Positions 51,581 to 63,846 of a stretch of DNA of 64,000 bases are shown here, piece by piece (position 1 is the stretch's first letter; each line of letters opens with the position of its first letter). Below the pieces are notes generated by a model. It was given only the letters and a program-made list of their open reading frames with translations. It was not told the DNA's origin and made no database searches. This stretch comes from Formicarius rufipectus (lineage: Eukaryota; Chordata; Aves; Passeriformes; Formicariidae). A program made the translations under genes and the position numbers. The stretch lies in NCBI GenBank assembly GCA_013399695.1, contig VXAU01000190.1, positions 251,149-315,148 of the forward strand, read 5' to 3'.

Positions 51581-52809
51581 CTGTACATGAAATAACAACA
51601 AATAAATAAAGAGCATGAAGTTAGAATTTTGTTCTATCATGTTTCTAAATACAGGGGGTAAACGCTACAGCCAAACCTCGACACTTTGCCATAATTATAT
51701 TGATGTAGAATAACAGTTTGCCAAAACCTCACAGGAGGTGTCTGATTTTGAAAAGCATTGTAACTGTCTTCACCACATATTCATTTTCTAACTCCTAATG
51801 TAATCATTTGATCTAAAACAGAAACCTCTCCAAAGCACTCAGTCTGTTTGGTGTCTCACACATTATTTGTTTTTTCCAGATGGAGGACTTTTTTAAAAAC
51901 ACATTTCAGTGCTTTAATTCACACATCAAGATTCAGTAAAACGCAACACAGAAGAGTGAGTGCATAGAGAATATTTAAATAGGGTTTGCCAGGGGGAAAA
52001 AAAAAAGAAAAACAGTGTGACTATGTTCTGAATACCTGTCAATGTTTCAAAATATGTTTGCCAAGATGCAGCAGAACCATCTCAGACATGTATGTATATC
52101 AACTTTTGAAAGACTTTTCAAAAAAAGTGACTTAACTTCTTGTTACAGCAATGTTCAAAAAATTATACTAGATTTTTTTAGGAAGAATTTTTACATCAGT
52201 CCACAATTACAAACAATTCTTGATTTAGTCTTGCAGAATCCTTTTCTTTCAGAATTCCAGTATTTTCCAAATACACAGGAAAAAATATGCTTCTGAATAA
52301 TTTTCAGACTATTCTATTTGTGAAAAATCTTCATTGTATAACTGAAACTAAAAGTCATAGAGCTTTCAGTGCTTACAAAATTGCTTTAGTTAATTGATAT
52401 TCACTTCAGATGCACACATATTTGATTGAATTTGTCACCAAATTCCTTGAACTTGAAACAAACAGAAATCAGTTCCTAAAGTTGAAGGTCAGATCATTTA
52501 AACTCCTCTTTCTTGACCATCACATAATTTAACAGTCTGTTCCAGGCTTTATAAAACTTTGCACTGGAAACATCTGGAACAAATATTCTGGAAGGCATTC
52601 TACATTCTACCATTCACTTTGCTCCATAAGAAGAGATGTAAGAGTTTCAGCTTTTGATTTGTTTATGACTTCCAGATTTGTTTCCTGTGCATGAAGAAGA
52701 TGACACAGTAGGAAATACTGCTTTTTATACCAAGGATGTTGCCCACCTTTTTTATTTTTTTATTTCTAGATTTCATAGATCCCCTAAGACATTAATAAGA
52801 GTGATGCAT

Positions 52810-53688
52810 TGTGTAAGTTTAGAGGAAATTAAGAAAGTTGTTGGACTACAAACCAAAGCAGGAGACAGATCTCCTTTGGACTCAAAACAAAATTCAATTA
52901 AGGTATGATAATAGCAAAGATAACAGTTCTTAACCACAATATATATCTATATATATATCTACTCAAGAGAAAACAAAGCAACCAGAAATAAAAAACCAAG
53001 TTTTGGGACAATTCCCCTTTGAAACTCCCCCGCTCCTGCATCCGCAGTCTCTGCTCCCGTTGGGCACAGTAATATTTACAGACAGCAGGTGGCGATGTTG
53101 CTCCTCGGCCAGTGCTGAGCTGCCCCCCGGGAGTGGGTGGAAAAGGTTTTGGTGTGTCCCTCTGAGACAGTCACTGTAGAGTTGGTGCAAAGGTGCCGTG
53201 CAGAGAAGGAGAAAAAGAGCTGGGATCCTCTTTCCGTGGGCAAAACTCTCTCTCCCCTAGTCTGTGGCTGGAGAAAGGATATCACTCTGAGGTGGAGCCA
53301 CCGCCAACACCATGAGGCTCCTCACGCCCAGGCCGGCAGCAGTTGGCTCTCTCTCTCTCTGTCCCTCACTCTCCCAAGCACAGGGAAACTCCAAAAAATC
53401 CAGGGATTGGAAACAGGAGAAAAGGGAAAGAGGAGACCAAACTCACACAGGTTTCTCCAAGAGCCATCTCTCTCCCCTTCTCCCTACAGTCCTTCTCCTC
53501 CCCCAAAACCGAAAATCAAAAGTGCCCCCTTCCCTTACCACATTGCAGTGTGTTACCATTGCTAAGTGACCCCCTTTCAGTCATGATCTACCCTTTGATA
53601 CCTACACTGGGGGAAGATCAGGGCCATTAGCTCTTTGTTCGTTGGTAGGGGAAAGGAAAATTCCACCCACTCCTAAAAAACTATAACA
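52810..53688 (-). mobile_element. Solo ERV LTR (copy 3 of the family at 29-31 kb)
   Basis: Reverse complement starts TGTTATAGTTTTTTAG, like copy 2, and ends TTACACA. The flanks on the plus strand are TGCAT (52805-52809) and TTCAT (53689-53693), a 5-base duplication with one change. It shares 'ggcgatgttgctcctcggcc' (reverse orientation) and the TATATA run near 52940-52960 with copies 1 and 2. 879 bases, the longest of the three. It is in the same direction as LRRC2. Open frames on both strands within it are not genes. Confidence 0.82.
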
Positions 53689-53887
53689 TTCATTTTAATT
53701 GGTTTTTTATTAATGATGAACTTCTGAACAAGAAATAGTGCTACTGAAGCCTTACATAAATTAAAACATCTAATTATAATTAAAGAAATACTGGGGTGTC
53801 CATCAGAAGGTGTTCTTTGGAGGTTGTTGCCTCTCTTTTCAGGTCTTTCTAAATTTACACATCCAGACCTTAGACTACGTTAATGTA

Positions 53888-53960
53888 GTTACCTGTTTTT
53901 CTAAAACCTAGTGATTTTCTAAACCTAGTGATTTTTTTTTGTTACCTGTTTTTCTAAATT
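53888..53960. repeat. Small imperfect duplication
   Basis: GTTACCTGTTTTTCTAAA occurs near 53887 and again near 53941, with 'acctagtgatttt' twice between them. Local slippage is likely. Confidence 0.6.
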
Positions 53961-55353
53961 TGATATGTGTCATTCAATTTCTTTCTCCATTTTTCAACTA
54001 GAGGTATATTGCATTTTGATCCATATTCTATATTTGTCTGTTTATGGCAACTGAAAAGTAAAATGCCAGACATATCCCAAAACTGATAGTATTAAATCTT
54101 TCAAACTTTCTGGAGTTAATTTCCATTTCTCCACTTTCATTGCTGGGCATTTTTCAGCAGCAAAATTAAGTTGCTGATACCAACTGCAAATTCAATTAAT
54201 TTAGTTATTCCCACGTGTAAAGAATGGAAAATTTAGCATATAGAGAACACCATTTAGCGGGAGTGCCATACATGTCATTGTAGGGAAGAATTCTGATTTA
54301 AAGAGAAAGCAGAATAATCATACTGGAGGGGAAAAGGTACCTATGTTAACAGTCACTGTTTTCCACTCTGTTTATTCACAGTACAGGTCATCCTGTCTTT
54401 CTACCGACCTAGTGGTTTTTGCACCTTGTTGTCACAACACACCAGCTCCATCTTCTTATTGGCAAATACAGCAGGCATCAAAGGAGATCGTTTTTCCCTG
54501 CGAAGCCATCAGCCCTGCTGTTCTCCCCCATTGAAGGAAGCACACCACAAATTCTCCTTGTTATATTTAAAAACAGTGTATCTCACAAGGTTCTCTCACC
54601 CACAATCAAACTCCTTCATTCAGAAAAAAATTAAGCCTAAGTATGATAAAATTTATTATTAATGTATACAAAAAAATTTAAAACCTTTATGCCTCCATTA
54701 AAGGTAGTTTAAAACACCAGGATGTTCCTGTGCAGCAGCTGCAATACATTCAAAAACACAATTTCAAAAGAATGGAAGGAGATTCCATTCTTCTACTACC
54801 TACTAACACACTTTTGTTACTTGAGATTTTTATTTATATTATATGATCATATTTACAATTTGCAAATGCAAGCATGCAAATATTTTGTTATTATATTTTT
54901 TCAACATTCTCCCTTTTACAAGACGTTAATATTTGTGTTGTTGAAATATAAATTGATGTGATATTTTGCTTCATTTATGAATTAGATAGGGATGGAAACA
55001 GAAAGTTGCACATGCTTTACTTTTGCTTTATTCTCTGTATCCCTTGTGTTCTTCTGTAATCTTCCACTGCCATGCTAAAGCTGGCAGCCTGCTGATAAAT
55101 TCTTGCATAAAGACTGACACTTGGAGGATAGCCAGTCTTTTGCCTTTAACAGGAAAACAAGAACCTCAAACTTGTTCAATTTTTCATGGAGGAAAATAGT
55201 TTTAAAAGGAAATAAGCAAACCTACAACAATTGCTGATTATACTATTTCTAATTAGGAGAGAATTTACCTGCTAGACATGAGCCTGACTAAAACTGTGAT
55301 CAAGCTTCTTAGAAGTTTCAATTCTGTTTATTTTGTAGCACTGTAATTTTATC

Positions 55354-56129
55354 TGTCATGATTTGGATCCAAACCTCCCACGTTCTTACAAAGTTTGAAG
55401 CTAGTTCCAGGAGCTCTCTGCTTCAGGTCCCCAACAGGACACCAGCCATGTCCCCAGCTCCACAGCAGGGCACCAGCACTGTTGTCCCAAAACAGGTTCT
55501 TTCACTTAGAGTGCAAGAGGTTGACTCACACAGAGGCAAATCAAATAACACAGTTATCTGAGTTTTTTCCAGGTCTGTGCAGAAAGTGGTGCTAGGCGTC
55601 AAGCCCCAAACATTAACATTGCAACTCCATCAAGAAGTAATTTATCCTCCTAGCATATGGACTGCACCTCTACATCAGTGGCTGCCCAGAGTGGTGGTAC
55701 CCTGAGCTGCTGAAGGCAGACAGGGTTGGGCTCTGCAGGGACCACATGCAGTGGAGCTGTGTGCTAAGTGATTGCTCTAGCCTGCTGGGCCTTTTGTCAG
55801 GGGAAAACAGGGACTATCTTTTGCACAGCTGGTACCAGTTTGTTCCGTTCAGTTCCAGCCAGTTTTGTGCACCTCATCCCACTGTTAGACAGGTGCAAGG
55901 GTATGGCCTATTGTCACCTTTGTGATGCAAAGGCCTCATGGTGTCCAGGGGCCATCATGAAATGGGGCTCTGCCTTGACTGCAAGGTTATTTAAGGAATG
56001 TTGAACCTGGGGGTGCCCAATCCCAGGAGAGCACCTCCCTCAGCAGGCAGCATTTTCCCTGGCTGCCTCAGCAGAAGAGGATGCCAAATAAAACTGTCAT
56101 GGCAATTGTTTGATATACGACTTTTCACA
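55354..56129 (+). mobile_element. Solo ERV LTR with 5-base target duplication
   Basis: 776 bases starting TGTCATGATTTGG and ending TTTTCACA, flanked by TTATC on both sides (55349-55353 and 56130-56134). It has a TATA-like TATTTAA near 55987 and AATAAA at 56087-56092, placed as U3-R-U5 would require. The family differs from the other LTRs in the window. It is antisense to LRRC2. Frames at 55358-56004 are by-products. Confidence 0.82.
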
Positions 56130-56229
56130 TTATCTCTTCTGCTTTGTCCCTCCTTTCTTCTTCTGTTCACTACATGCACATCACAACTGTGGATGAAGAC
56201 AACAATTGGAGACAATGATTACTGAGCAA

Positions 56230-56475
56230 GGTTTAAATTATGGAGTGGTGTAAGGAAAGAGTTAATAGCATATGCAGCATATATATTAAGCAAGTGCTCT
56301 GTGGTGAATATCTTGTTCTTACACTACCTCCCTCCTTCCTTCTCTCTCTTCCCCTCACTCTTTTCCCTATACATTTCTACAAAATAAAGTCGGTACTGTT
56401 GAATTGACAATTGGTCTCAATTACCTTAATTTGGGCAGAAGACTTTAATACTGAATTGTAACAGTAATTTACTAA
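56230..56475 (+). mobile_element. Possible LTR 3' fragment
   Basis: Pyrimidine-rich block, AATAAAG near 56382, and an end reading GAATTGTAACA at about 56474, all LTR-like. I found no matching start or target duplication, so this may be a remnant or chance. Confidence 0.3.
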
Positions 56476-56879
56476 GAAAGCCTTGTGTGTTTTTGTGGAC
56501 CCTCTGACTTTATTGTTCCTTTTAACCACAAGCATTTATGAATCTCTGGTGTTTCCTTCCCTGTTAGGCTGCAATGTCACAGTCCCAAGGGCCTGACATG
56601 GGGTGGCTTTGTTGTGGACACATTAACAAAACAGAATGATTTTTCAACTGTGTTCGTCTGTGCCTGGTCCTTCTTGGGTGAGAGAAAGATGCAGTGCAGG
56701 CAAGGCCAGTGCCACCAGACAGAGTGGGAGAGCCCCCATGTCCCTTACCTTGCCCTCTCCTATGCCTCTGGTCCTTCAGCTCTTGACCAGCTGAGTCCCA
56801 GCAGCACAGAGGATCCTCTTCCCTGCAGTGCCACCAGGCTAAACACTCTTCAGACACTCAGGATCATGGTTTAATGTGG

Positions 56880-56962
56880 ACCTGACCGGGTTAAGTTAAT
56901 GGTTGGAGTTGATAATCTTAGAGGTTTTTTCCAACCTTAATTTTTTCATGATTCTATGTAGT
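56880..56962 (+). mobile_element. CR1 LINE 3' tail
   Basis: About 80 bases: 'ggttggagttgataatcttagaggttttttccaacctt' followed by a TTCATGATTCTATG tail, the usual CR1 end. The block before it (56560-56880, GC-rich) could not be assigned. Confidence 0.75.
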
Positions 56963-59469
56963 ATGTCTCAGGATAACCTTAGTAATAAAGGTGGTTGTGA
57001 CTGGGTCAGGAATTTTATACTTTTTTGAGGAGAAAAAAAATCTCTGGAATTTATATAAGCACAAGAGAGATTTTCTCTGTCCATTCAGTGCAGCAATCCT
57101 ACTTAACCCTTTGTAGGAAATAAATATGTCACTGTCAAAAACAGTTGGAAATTACAGATGAAAAATCTGTTCTCTGTGAAAATGCACATTATCTCAGACA
57201 ATACAACTGGGACAATAAGTACAAATGTAGCAATTTACTGCCTTTTTCTCTGAAGAAATGCTATGCCAGAAGATCATGATTCATGAGTATAGAATTTTAC
57301 CATCACTCCTTTACTTGTGCACATTTGACATTAAAACTATTTAAAGTAGGTGCACATCCAGATCCTCTAGTTAGGTAAAGCAATATGGCCAAGAACAGTC
57401 CTGCTCTCTATTTGAGGAGCATCATGAGCTTTCCTCTGCCAATATTGATGTCACACATTAAAAAATTTGTTTATCCTGAATATTTTCTAAAAAAAAATTA
57501 ACATTCACTGGAGAATGAACATTCATTAGTTGGTAGAAGAAAGTGAACACTCAGAGGGGAAAAACAGAGTTAAAGTGATTTCACTTAAAATTCATATGAA
57601 TATTGATGACATTATCCTGCCTCAGTTTCTAGTTCTAGTAACAGTGTTGTTTCTCTGAAGAACCAATTTAATTGAGTAGACATGTTTATGTGTACAAAGG
57701 TTCTCAATTAAGTGTTTTATCATTCTCTCCTAGGCATCAGATTCAAACACACAATTCAAAGGTTCATACTCCTTATACAGTTTTTTCACAGTAGGTTTCC
57801 CTGGAAAACTCTCAGAAATGTTTTGGTTTTTTTTTTCCAGAAATAAACCTTTGGAATATGAAATAACTTGTGGCGGGTTACACCACTCTCGTGCTGCCAA
57901 GTCCCAAGTATTTTGCAAACATAGGAGGATTTAGAGTCACTTCTGGGGTCATACAGTTTTATTCTGACCACTTTTTATAAAAAGAGAGAAAGAAGAGAAA
58001 AGCCTGCCTGATTTCATTCACAATATCATAATTCTATTATTATGAGACTAGCCTATTTGTTGTTATAAACCCTTTTCTTTCCTAACTGCAGATATTAATT
58101 CATTATGGTTTCCAGTTGATAGAAATGCACCACACAAGGAAACAGACACTTGAGTCATAAATATTTGTCTGATAGGCAAAAGGGAGGAAAGGACCCCTGA
58201 ACCTTAAGGATGTTGTCACACAACCCCATCCCAGTGGAGCTCTGGCAGAGAAAGGTAAGACAAAGTTATCAACCGCTCCCACAGGCAGAAGCTAACCACA
58301 GAGACAGTCATGGTTAAACCAGTACCCAAGTTACAGAAGGACTTTGCAGATTCAGACAGACTTGTTGAGTACTTGTTCTTCAAGCACAAAGGCTTGATAC
58401 TAATTCTACTTACAGTGCTGTTGATCTACCAGGAGCTATGGATCTGCATAAACAGAATACAATTCCTCAGAATTCATATACTGTAAAATTAAGACCTAGT
58501 CTCTTTAGCTACCACCGTGCTTATTGTCTAGCCTAATATTTGTTGTATGAACACTGAACTTTTGTGTGAACTACACAGAGCTTTCTAGTGTATAGTTCAC
58601 TCTTGCAATCATATATTTTCTCCTTTTTCTTTCTTGGATCAAAATAATTTTAATTTCTGTACTAATCACTTGCAAGACATGCCCCTTGCTAGTTATATGT
58701 GGTTGAAGACTTTTATTCTTACTTCTAAGACAACCTGATTTTTACTTGCTTCTTCTTACTTCCAGTCTCTTTTCACTGATTTTGTTGCCACTGTAGCACC
58801 TTTAAAAGCCCAAACTGAATTGGTCCCTTGCCTCCTTCAACACTGTGCCATAATTCCTAGGTTTTTAATCCTTAAATCACCCACTATTCATCCTCTTCAT
58901 GTAAATACATACCTCTAAGGAGACCTATAATGACTAACACATCCACACACTTCAAAATAAAATGCTTACCGAAAAGCATTTAAGGCTAATAATCATGAAA
59001 TTATTACCTTTTTCCCCCGACTATTTTACTGCTCATAAAGAGCTTTATCTTTCCTCAGGTATGTTAAAATAATTACATTACAAGTACAAGGAACCACCTA
59101 ATGGAAATACATTACCATTTCAATGACATTTGAGAGGAGGGGGAAACGTGGCATGAAGTCTTGAAGGAAAAAATTCCTATTAGGAATTCAAAATATGTGA
59201 TCCACTCTGATTTTCTCCTTTACCAATGTTCTCAGAAAGAGGTCTGGCATTATTTTCCAAAGTGCATTATCCTAATTATTTTCAATATTTTGTCCAAGCT
59301 GTCCCAAGCTGTTTCAGTTCAGTGAATATTATAATGTACCCACAAGTGCTCTGGTCATGCATAGTATTCTCTGAGACAAGAGAGGCCATGTTCTGTAGGC
59401 ACCATCTAGTCACATGCTACTTCTGATGAGGCACAGCCAGCACACTAGGTGTATCCATCAGCTGCTAGC

Positions 59470-59530
59470 TTAATGGTTATTGTCAATGCACTTAAAGGTC
59501 TTTTCCAGCCTAAATGATCCTGTGTTTCCG
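59470..59530 (+). mobile_element. CR1 LINE 3' tail, very short
   Basis: 'cttaaaggtcttttccagcctaaatgatcctgtgtttcc' is a CR1 3' end; only about 60 bases remain recognisable. Confidence 0.55.
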
Positions 59531-59742
59531 TTATGGAGTGTGTTACAAAACCCTTTTTTTAACCTACTCAACAGTGGAGAAACAGTGTGTGAGATGCACT
59601 GGTATGCTACATGGACATGGAGCTTGAAACAGTAGCTTCTTTCTAATATGTCTGTATTCTTACCATCTAGAAAGCCTATGGATATATAAAAACCCCTGTG
59701 CTGGGAATTTCTTCTCTGTGAGGCTTACCTTTATAGCACCCA

Positions 59743-59744
<2 letters not shown>

Positions 59745-59782
<38 letters not shown>
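59745..59782 (+). repeat. 38-base A run
   Basis: Uninterrupted A homopolymer. The sequence to its left shows no retrogene or SINE that I recognise, so the origin is open. Its length is likely to be unreliable in sequencing. Confidence 0.9.
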
Positions 59783-59783
<1 letters not shown>

Positions 59784-61227
59784 AACTTGTACAGCCCAGC
59801 AGCAAGCCCAATTCTCAAAATTAAATCTTTAAGTCATACCAGCAATCTAATCAGATATAGTTATCAGCTATCTAGAGCATATATTACAGCTTAATGGACA
59901 AGAGGTAATGGGTAACATAATAGAAATAGTTATCAGCTAAAAGTGAGATAGAGGATTCAGTAGCTAGTCCCCAAATGAATACTTTACAGGGCTGTGCTCT
60001 TTTTTTGCTGCCAGTAGTAAGTGGCCAGTCAACAGCAAGCTCAGCTGGTCATGTGGACATTAGTATGCACATTAATATGCACAGGCAATCACAGCTCTGA
60101 CTTCTCCCAGTATCTGAGTGCTTAATCACCCAAACTTTCGACTCATAGATGTATTTGTGTGCAAAACACATTAAAAAAACTAAACCCCAATAGACACCAC
60201 AGCTCCCACTTACATAATACACAGACTTCTCTGAAAAAACTGTCATATGTCCACAGATTTTTTTTCATGTGCAGATTACCAATACTAGTTTTATAATCTG
60301 AAAATTCATTTTGCCTAAATACATTTCTTTGTGAGAAAATAATAGCAGAAAAGAGTACCATGTCTGAGTTGGTTTAAAACCAGTAGCTGAGATTTTAAAA
60401 AGCAAAGTGCTGTGGTTTGTATAACAGACATAAATTTTACCAAAAAAAAAAAAAATACAATAAGGGGATATACACTTCTTTTTTAAATTTGTCAAGAGAA
60501 TTATCATGATTTTTAAATAATTTTCAGCTGTTACAAAGTGACATTGTTCTTTGATTTGAAGAAATTGATCTCTAAATCAAGCAGCTTTGATTTTATCTTT
60601 GACTGCAGACACTTGAACTATGACATAGTACCTTGTTGAAATAGGAAACCCACTTTAACCAGACTAAAGCAGAATGAGGCATGATGACTACGTGATATGG
60701 CCACATTGAGCGTATGATAAGGAGATATCAAAGCCCATGTTGATTAGTAGAATATTGCTCTAGGTGGCATAAAATACATAACTACACTGATCTTCTTCAA
60801 AGTGGTTTTTCAGAATGTCAAGTTAAAACTGAATGCTATGGAAAACAGAACAAAATACATATGCTTGATTCTGCTGCGTAACGTGAAGCCTTGGTTTTCG
60901 TGACAAAACAAAATTTCAGTGGTTTCACGAAAGTGAATAAGCAACAAAAGTTTAGCTATACAGTTCTCTGTTCCCTGATGCATTGAAAATATTTGCAGTT
61001 GCTACTTTATCAGTGGCTGAGGAGCTATAAACTCTCTATTTTTTCTCCCAAGATTTACAACACAGGAAAGTGTGCAATATTAGACCATACATCTTTAACA
61101 TAACTTTCAAAATCCAAAGTTCTTGAATGAAGAGATGTGATAGCTTTCAAACAACCAATCCTACCATGCCAACAATGGGCATCAGCTGAAGAGAGGAACA
61201 GTCTAGAGCTGAATGGAAACCAAGGTT

Positions 61228-61620
61228 TTCACAGAATCACAGAATATACCAGGTTGGTAATTACCAACAAGGACCATGAAATCAAACTCCTGGCCCTGCC
61301 CAGGACCATCTCCAAGAGTCACACCATGTGCCTAAGAATATTGTCCAAACACTTCTTGAACTCTGCCAGGCTTGGTGCTGTTACTGCTTCTCTGGGGAGT
61401 CTGTTCCAGTGTCCAGCCATTCTCTGAGTGAAGAACCTGTTTTTAATATCCAACCTAAACCTACTCTGACACAACTTCAAGCCATTCCCTCAGGTCCTGT
61501 CACTGGTCACCACAAAGAAGAGATCAGTGCTTGCCCCTCCTCTGCCCCTCATGAGGAAGTTGTAGTCTGTGATGAGATCTCCCCTCAATCGTCTCCTCTC
61601 CTTTTCTATATTCAAGAAAT
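61228..61620 (-). mobile_element. CR1 LINE, 3' fragment
   Basis: Begins with the reversed tail (TCACAGAATCACAGAATATACC) and follows the same segment order as the copy at 3528-3900. It is 5'-truncated at about 61620. Its 5' half (61489-61620) is repeated at 62627-62758 through the assembly duplication. Confidence 0.9.
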
Positions 61621-63763
61621 TTCAACCCTCTCAAAAAAATGAAAACTGGAAAAGAAAACACCTTTATATTCAAAGTCAAATCTAGGACAAAGTTATTTTT
61701 CAAGTCAATTAAAAAAAAAAAAAATTAGTTCTAGTAAAATGTAGCCAGCTTATCAATTAACTTTTTAATGTACAATTTTTGTAATGAAAATTTCAAGCAT
61801 AAATTTTAAAATTATAAACTACTCAAAAGTAAAAATTATAATTTAACTTTATTATTAATAATTTTTCAAATTACTTTTCAATTGAAGCTTTACAAGTCTA
61901 GAAATCTCTGGACCAGCTCTAATGCACCATTTACTCAATTTCATACTAGCACTAATTCAGAGTTTACTTGAAAACAGCTATTTCACATCAAAAAAAACTG
62001 CAAGTAAAATGTGCCTTTTTTTTCAGTAAGACCACTGTGGATTGATGCCATTATTAGTTTTGAACTGAGCAGAGTTCAAGAAAATGTTAGCACAGCATTA
62101 GAGCAATCATATGGAACTCTGAACAGTAGAAAACATCAACAAACCAACAAAGCTAAATATTATTTTTGTCTGTTTCCACCCACTGGGGAATTTCAGAGAA
62201 AGACACTATTGCTCTATGACTGCTCATACCAAAATTTTTGGGAGGGATAAATGGCATGTATCAGTAGAGAACTTGAAATACGCATATCTGAAAACTAAAT
62301 CACTCATTCAGGTTAAGATAGGAAATGCTTTTGTCACTTCTAACACTGTGAAAAAGCATCAACTTCCTATGAATTTACAAAAAAGAAAAAAAAAAGGGAA
62401 AAAAAAAAAGAAAAAGAAAAAAGGAGTAGATTAAAAGATACAGTGCTAAGCTACCCAAACTCTTTATCAATACAAACATATTTTCCATTATATTTACCTT
62501 CCACTGCTCTCCAGAAAGCTGAAAAATAAATTTGTCTTTTTTCTTATTTACTTCATCTGACAAAGTGTGCCTCTTCTGAAGCTGAGAATTCTTTCCATTA
62601 GCGTCCAGATTCTTCATATTGGTGTNCTCAGGTCCTGTCACTGGTCACCACAAAGAAGAGATCAGTGCTTGCCCCTCCTCTGCCCCTCATGAGGAAGTTG
62701 TAGTCTGTGATGAGATCTCCCCTCAATCGTCTCCTCTCCTTTTCTATATTCAAGAAATTTCAACCCTCTCAAAAAAATGAAAACTGGAAAAGAAAACACC
62801 TTTATATTCAAAGTCAAATCTAGGACAAAGTTATTTTTCAAGTCAATTAAAAAAAAAAAAAATTAGTTCTAGTAAAATGTAGCCAGCTTATCAATTAACT
62901 TTTTAATGTACAATTTTTGTAATGAAAATTTCAAGCATAAATTTTAAAATTATAAACTACTCAAAAGTAAAAATTATAATTTAACTTTATTATTAATAAT
63001 TTTTCAAATTACTTTTCAATTGAAGCTTTACAAGTCTAGAAATCTCTGGACCAGCTCTAATGCACCATTTACTCAATTTCATACTAGCACTAATTCAGAG
63101 TTTACTTGAAAACAGCTATTTCACATCAAAAAAAACTGCAAGTAAAATGTGCCTTTTTTTTCAGTAAGACCACTGTGGATTGATGCCATTATTAGTTTTG
63201 AACTGAGCAGAGTTCAAGAAAATGTTAGCACAGCATTAGAGCAATCATATGGAACTCTGAACAGTAGAAAACATCAACAAACCAACAAAGCTAAATATTA
63301 TTTTTGTCTGTTTCCACCCACTGGGGAATTTCAGAGAAAGACACTATTGCTCTATGACTGCTCATACCAAAATTTTTGGGAGGGATAAATGGCATGTATC
63401 AGTAGAGAACTTGAAATACGCATATCTGAAAACTAAATCACTCATTCAGGTTAAGATAGGAAATGCTTTTGTCACTTCTAACACTGTGAAAAAGCATCAA
63501 CTTCCTATGAATTTACAAAAAAGAAAAAAAAAAGGGAAAAAAAAAAAGAAAAAGAAAAAAGGAGTAGATTAAAAGATACAGTGCTAAGCTACCCAAACTC
63601 TTTATCAATACAAACATATTTTCCATTATATTTACCTTCCACTGCTCTCCAGAAAGCTGAAAAATAAATTTGTCTTTTTTCTTATTTACTTCATCTGACA
63701 AAGTGTGCCTCTTCTGAAGCTGAGAATTCTTTCCATTAGCGTCCAGATTCTTCATATTGGTGT
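61489..63763. repeat. 1137-base exact tandem duplication around a single N
   Basis: Bases 61489-62625 recur as 62627-63763 with a constant offset of 1138, separated only by N at 62626. The stretches I compared, including A-rich homopolymers that mutate quickly, are identical. The unit carries part of a CR1, AT-rich intron DNA and 128 bases of LRRC2 exon W1. The simplest explanation is an unmerged contig overlap. Confidence 0.95.
62498..62625 (-). pseudogene. Duplicated 3' part of LRRC2 exon W1 (probably an artefact)
   Basis: 128 bases identical to 63636-63763, complete with the splice donor GTAAATATAATG but cut off on its 5' side by N at 62626, with no acceptor. It should not be counted as an extra exon. 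Confidence 0.85.
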
Positions 63764-63846
63764 CTACAAAGCCATTTTTGAGGTATTTTGATTGAGGAAT
63801 ACCTTTCTTACGGTACTCAAATATCAAATTCCATTCCTGTTTTATC
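63636..63846 (-). CDS. LRRC2: LRRC2 coding exon W1 (N-terminal linker)
   Basis: 211 bases, acceptor TCTATTACAG before 63846, donor GTAAATATAATG after 63636. After one base of a split codon it reads IKQEWNLIFEYRKKGIPQSK, then a segment with YLKNGFVDTN, a Lys/Asn-rich linker, and FIFQLSGEQWK, which leads straight into ELPDSL of W2. Mammalian LRRC2 has the same landmarks (EEWN, RRKGIPQ, KNGF.DT, F.LSGE.W). It lies before the LRRs. By comparison about 42 residues, with the start codon, are missing and must lie right of 64000. The Met at 63827 is internal and not the start. Confidence 0.95.

Larger units (their letters stand above)
51581..63635 (-). other. LRRC2 intron W1-W2 (about 12.1 kb)
   Basis: Donor GTAAATATAATG at 63635 downwards, acceptor ending at 51581. 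Contents: LTR copy 3 (52810-53688), solo LTR (55354-56129), CR1 fragments (56880-56962, 59470-59530, 61228-61620), a 38-base A run and a 1137-base duplication. About 1.1 kb of the apparent length is probably an assembly artefact. Frames at 57730-57971 are discussed as a finding. Confidence 0.7.

Noticed and set aside
62011..62434. Pairs of identical frames (also 63149-63572) as a duplicated small gene
   Set aside because: They are the two copies of the assembly duplication, lie in AT-rich intron DNA and have no family resemblance.
63513..63827. Frame beginning at the Met at 63827 as the LRRC2 start
   Set aside because: The reading frame continues upstream to a good acceptor at 63847-63848, and mammalian LRRC2 has residues before this point; its left end also runs past the splice donor into intron.
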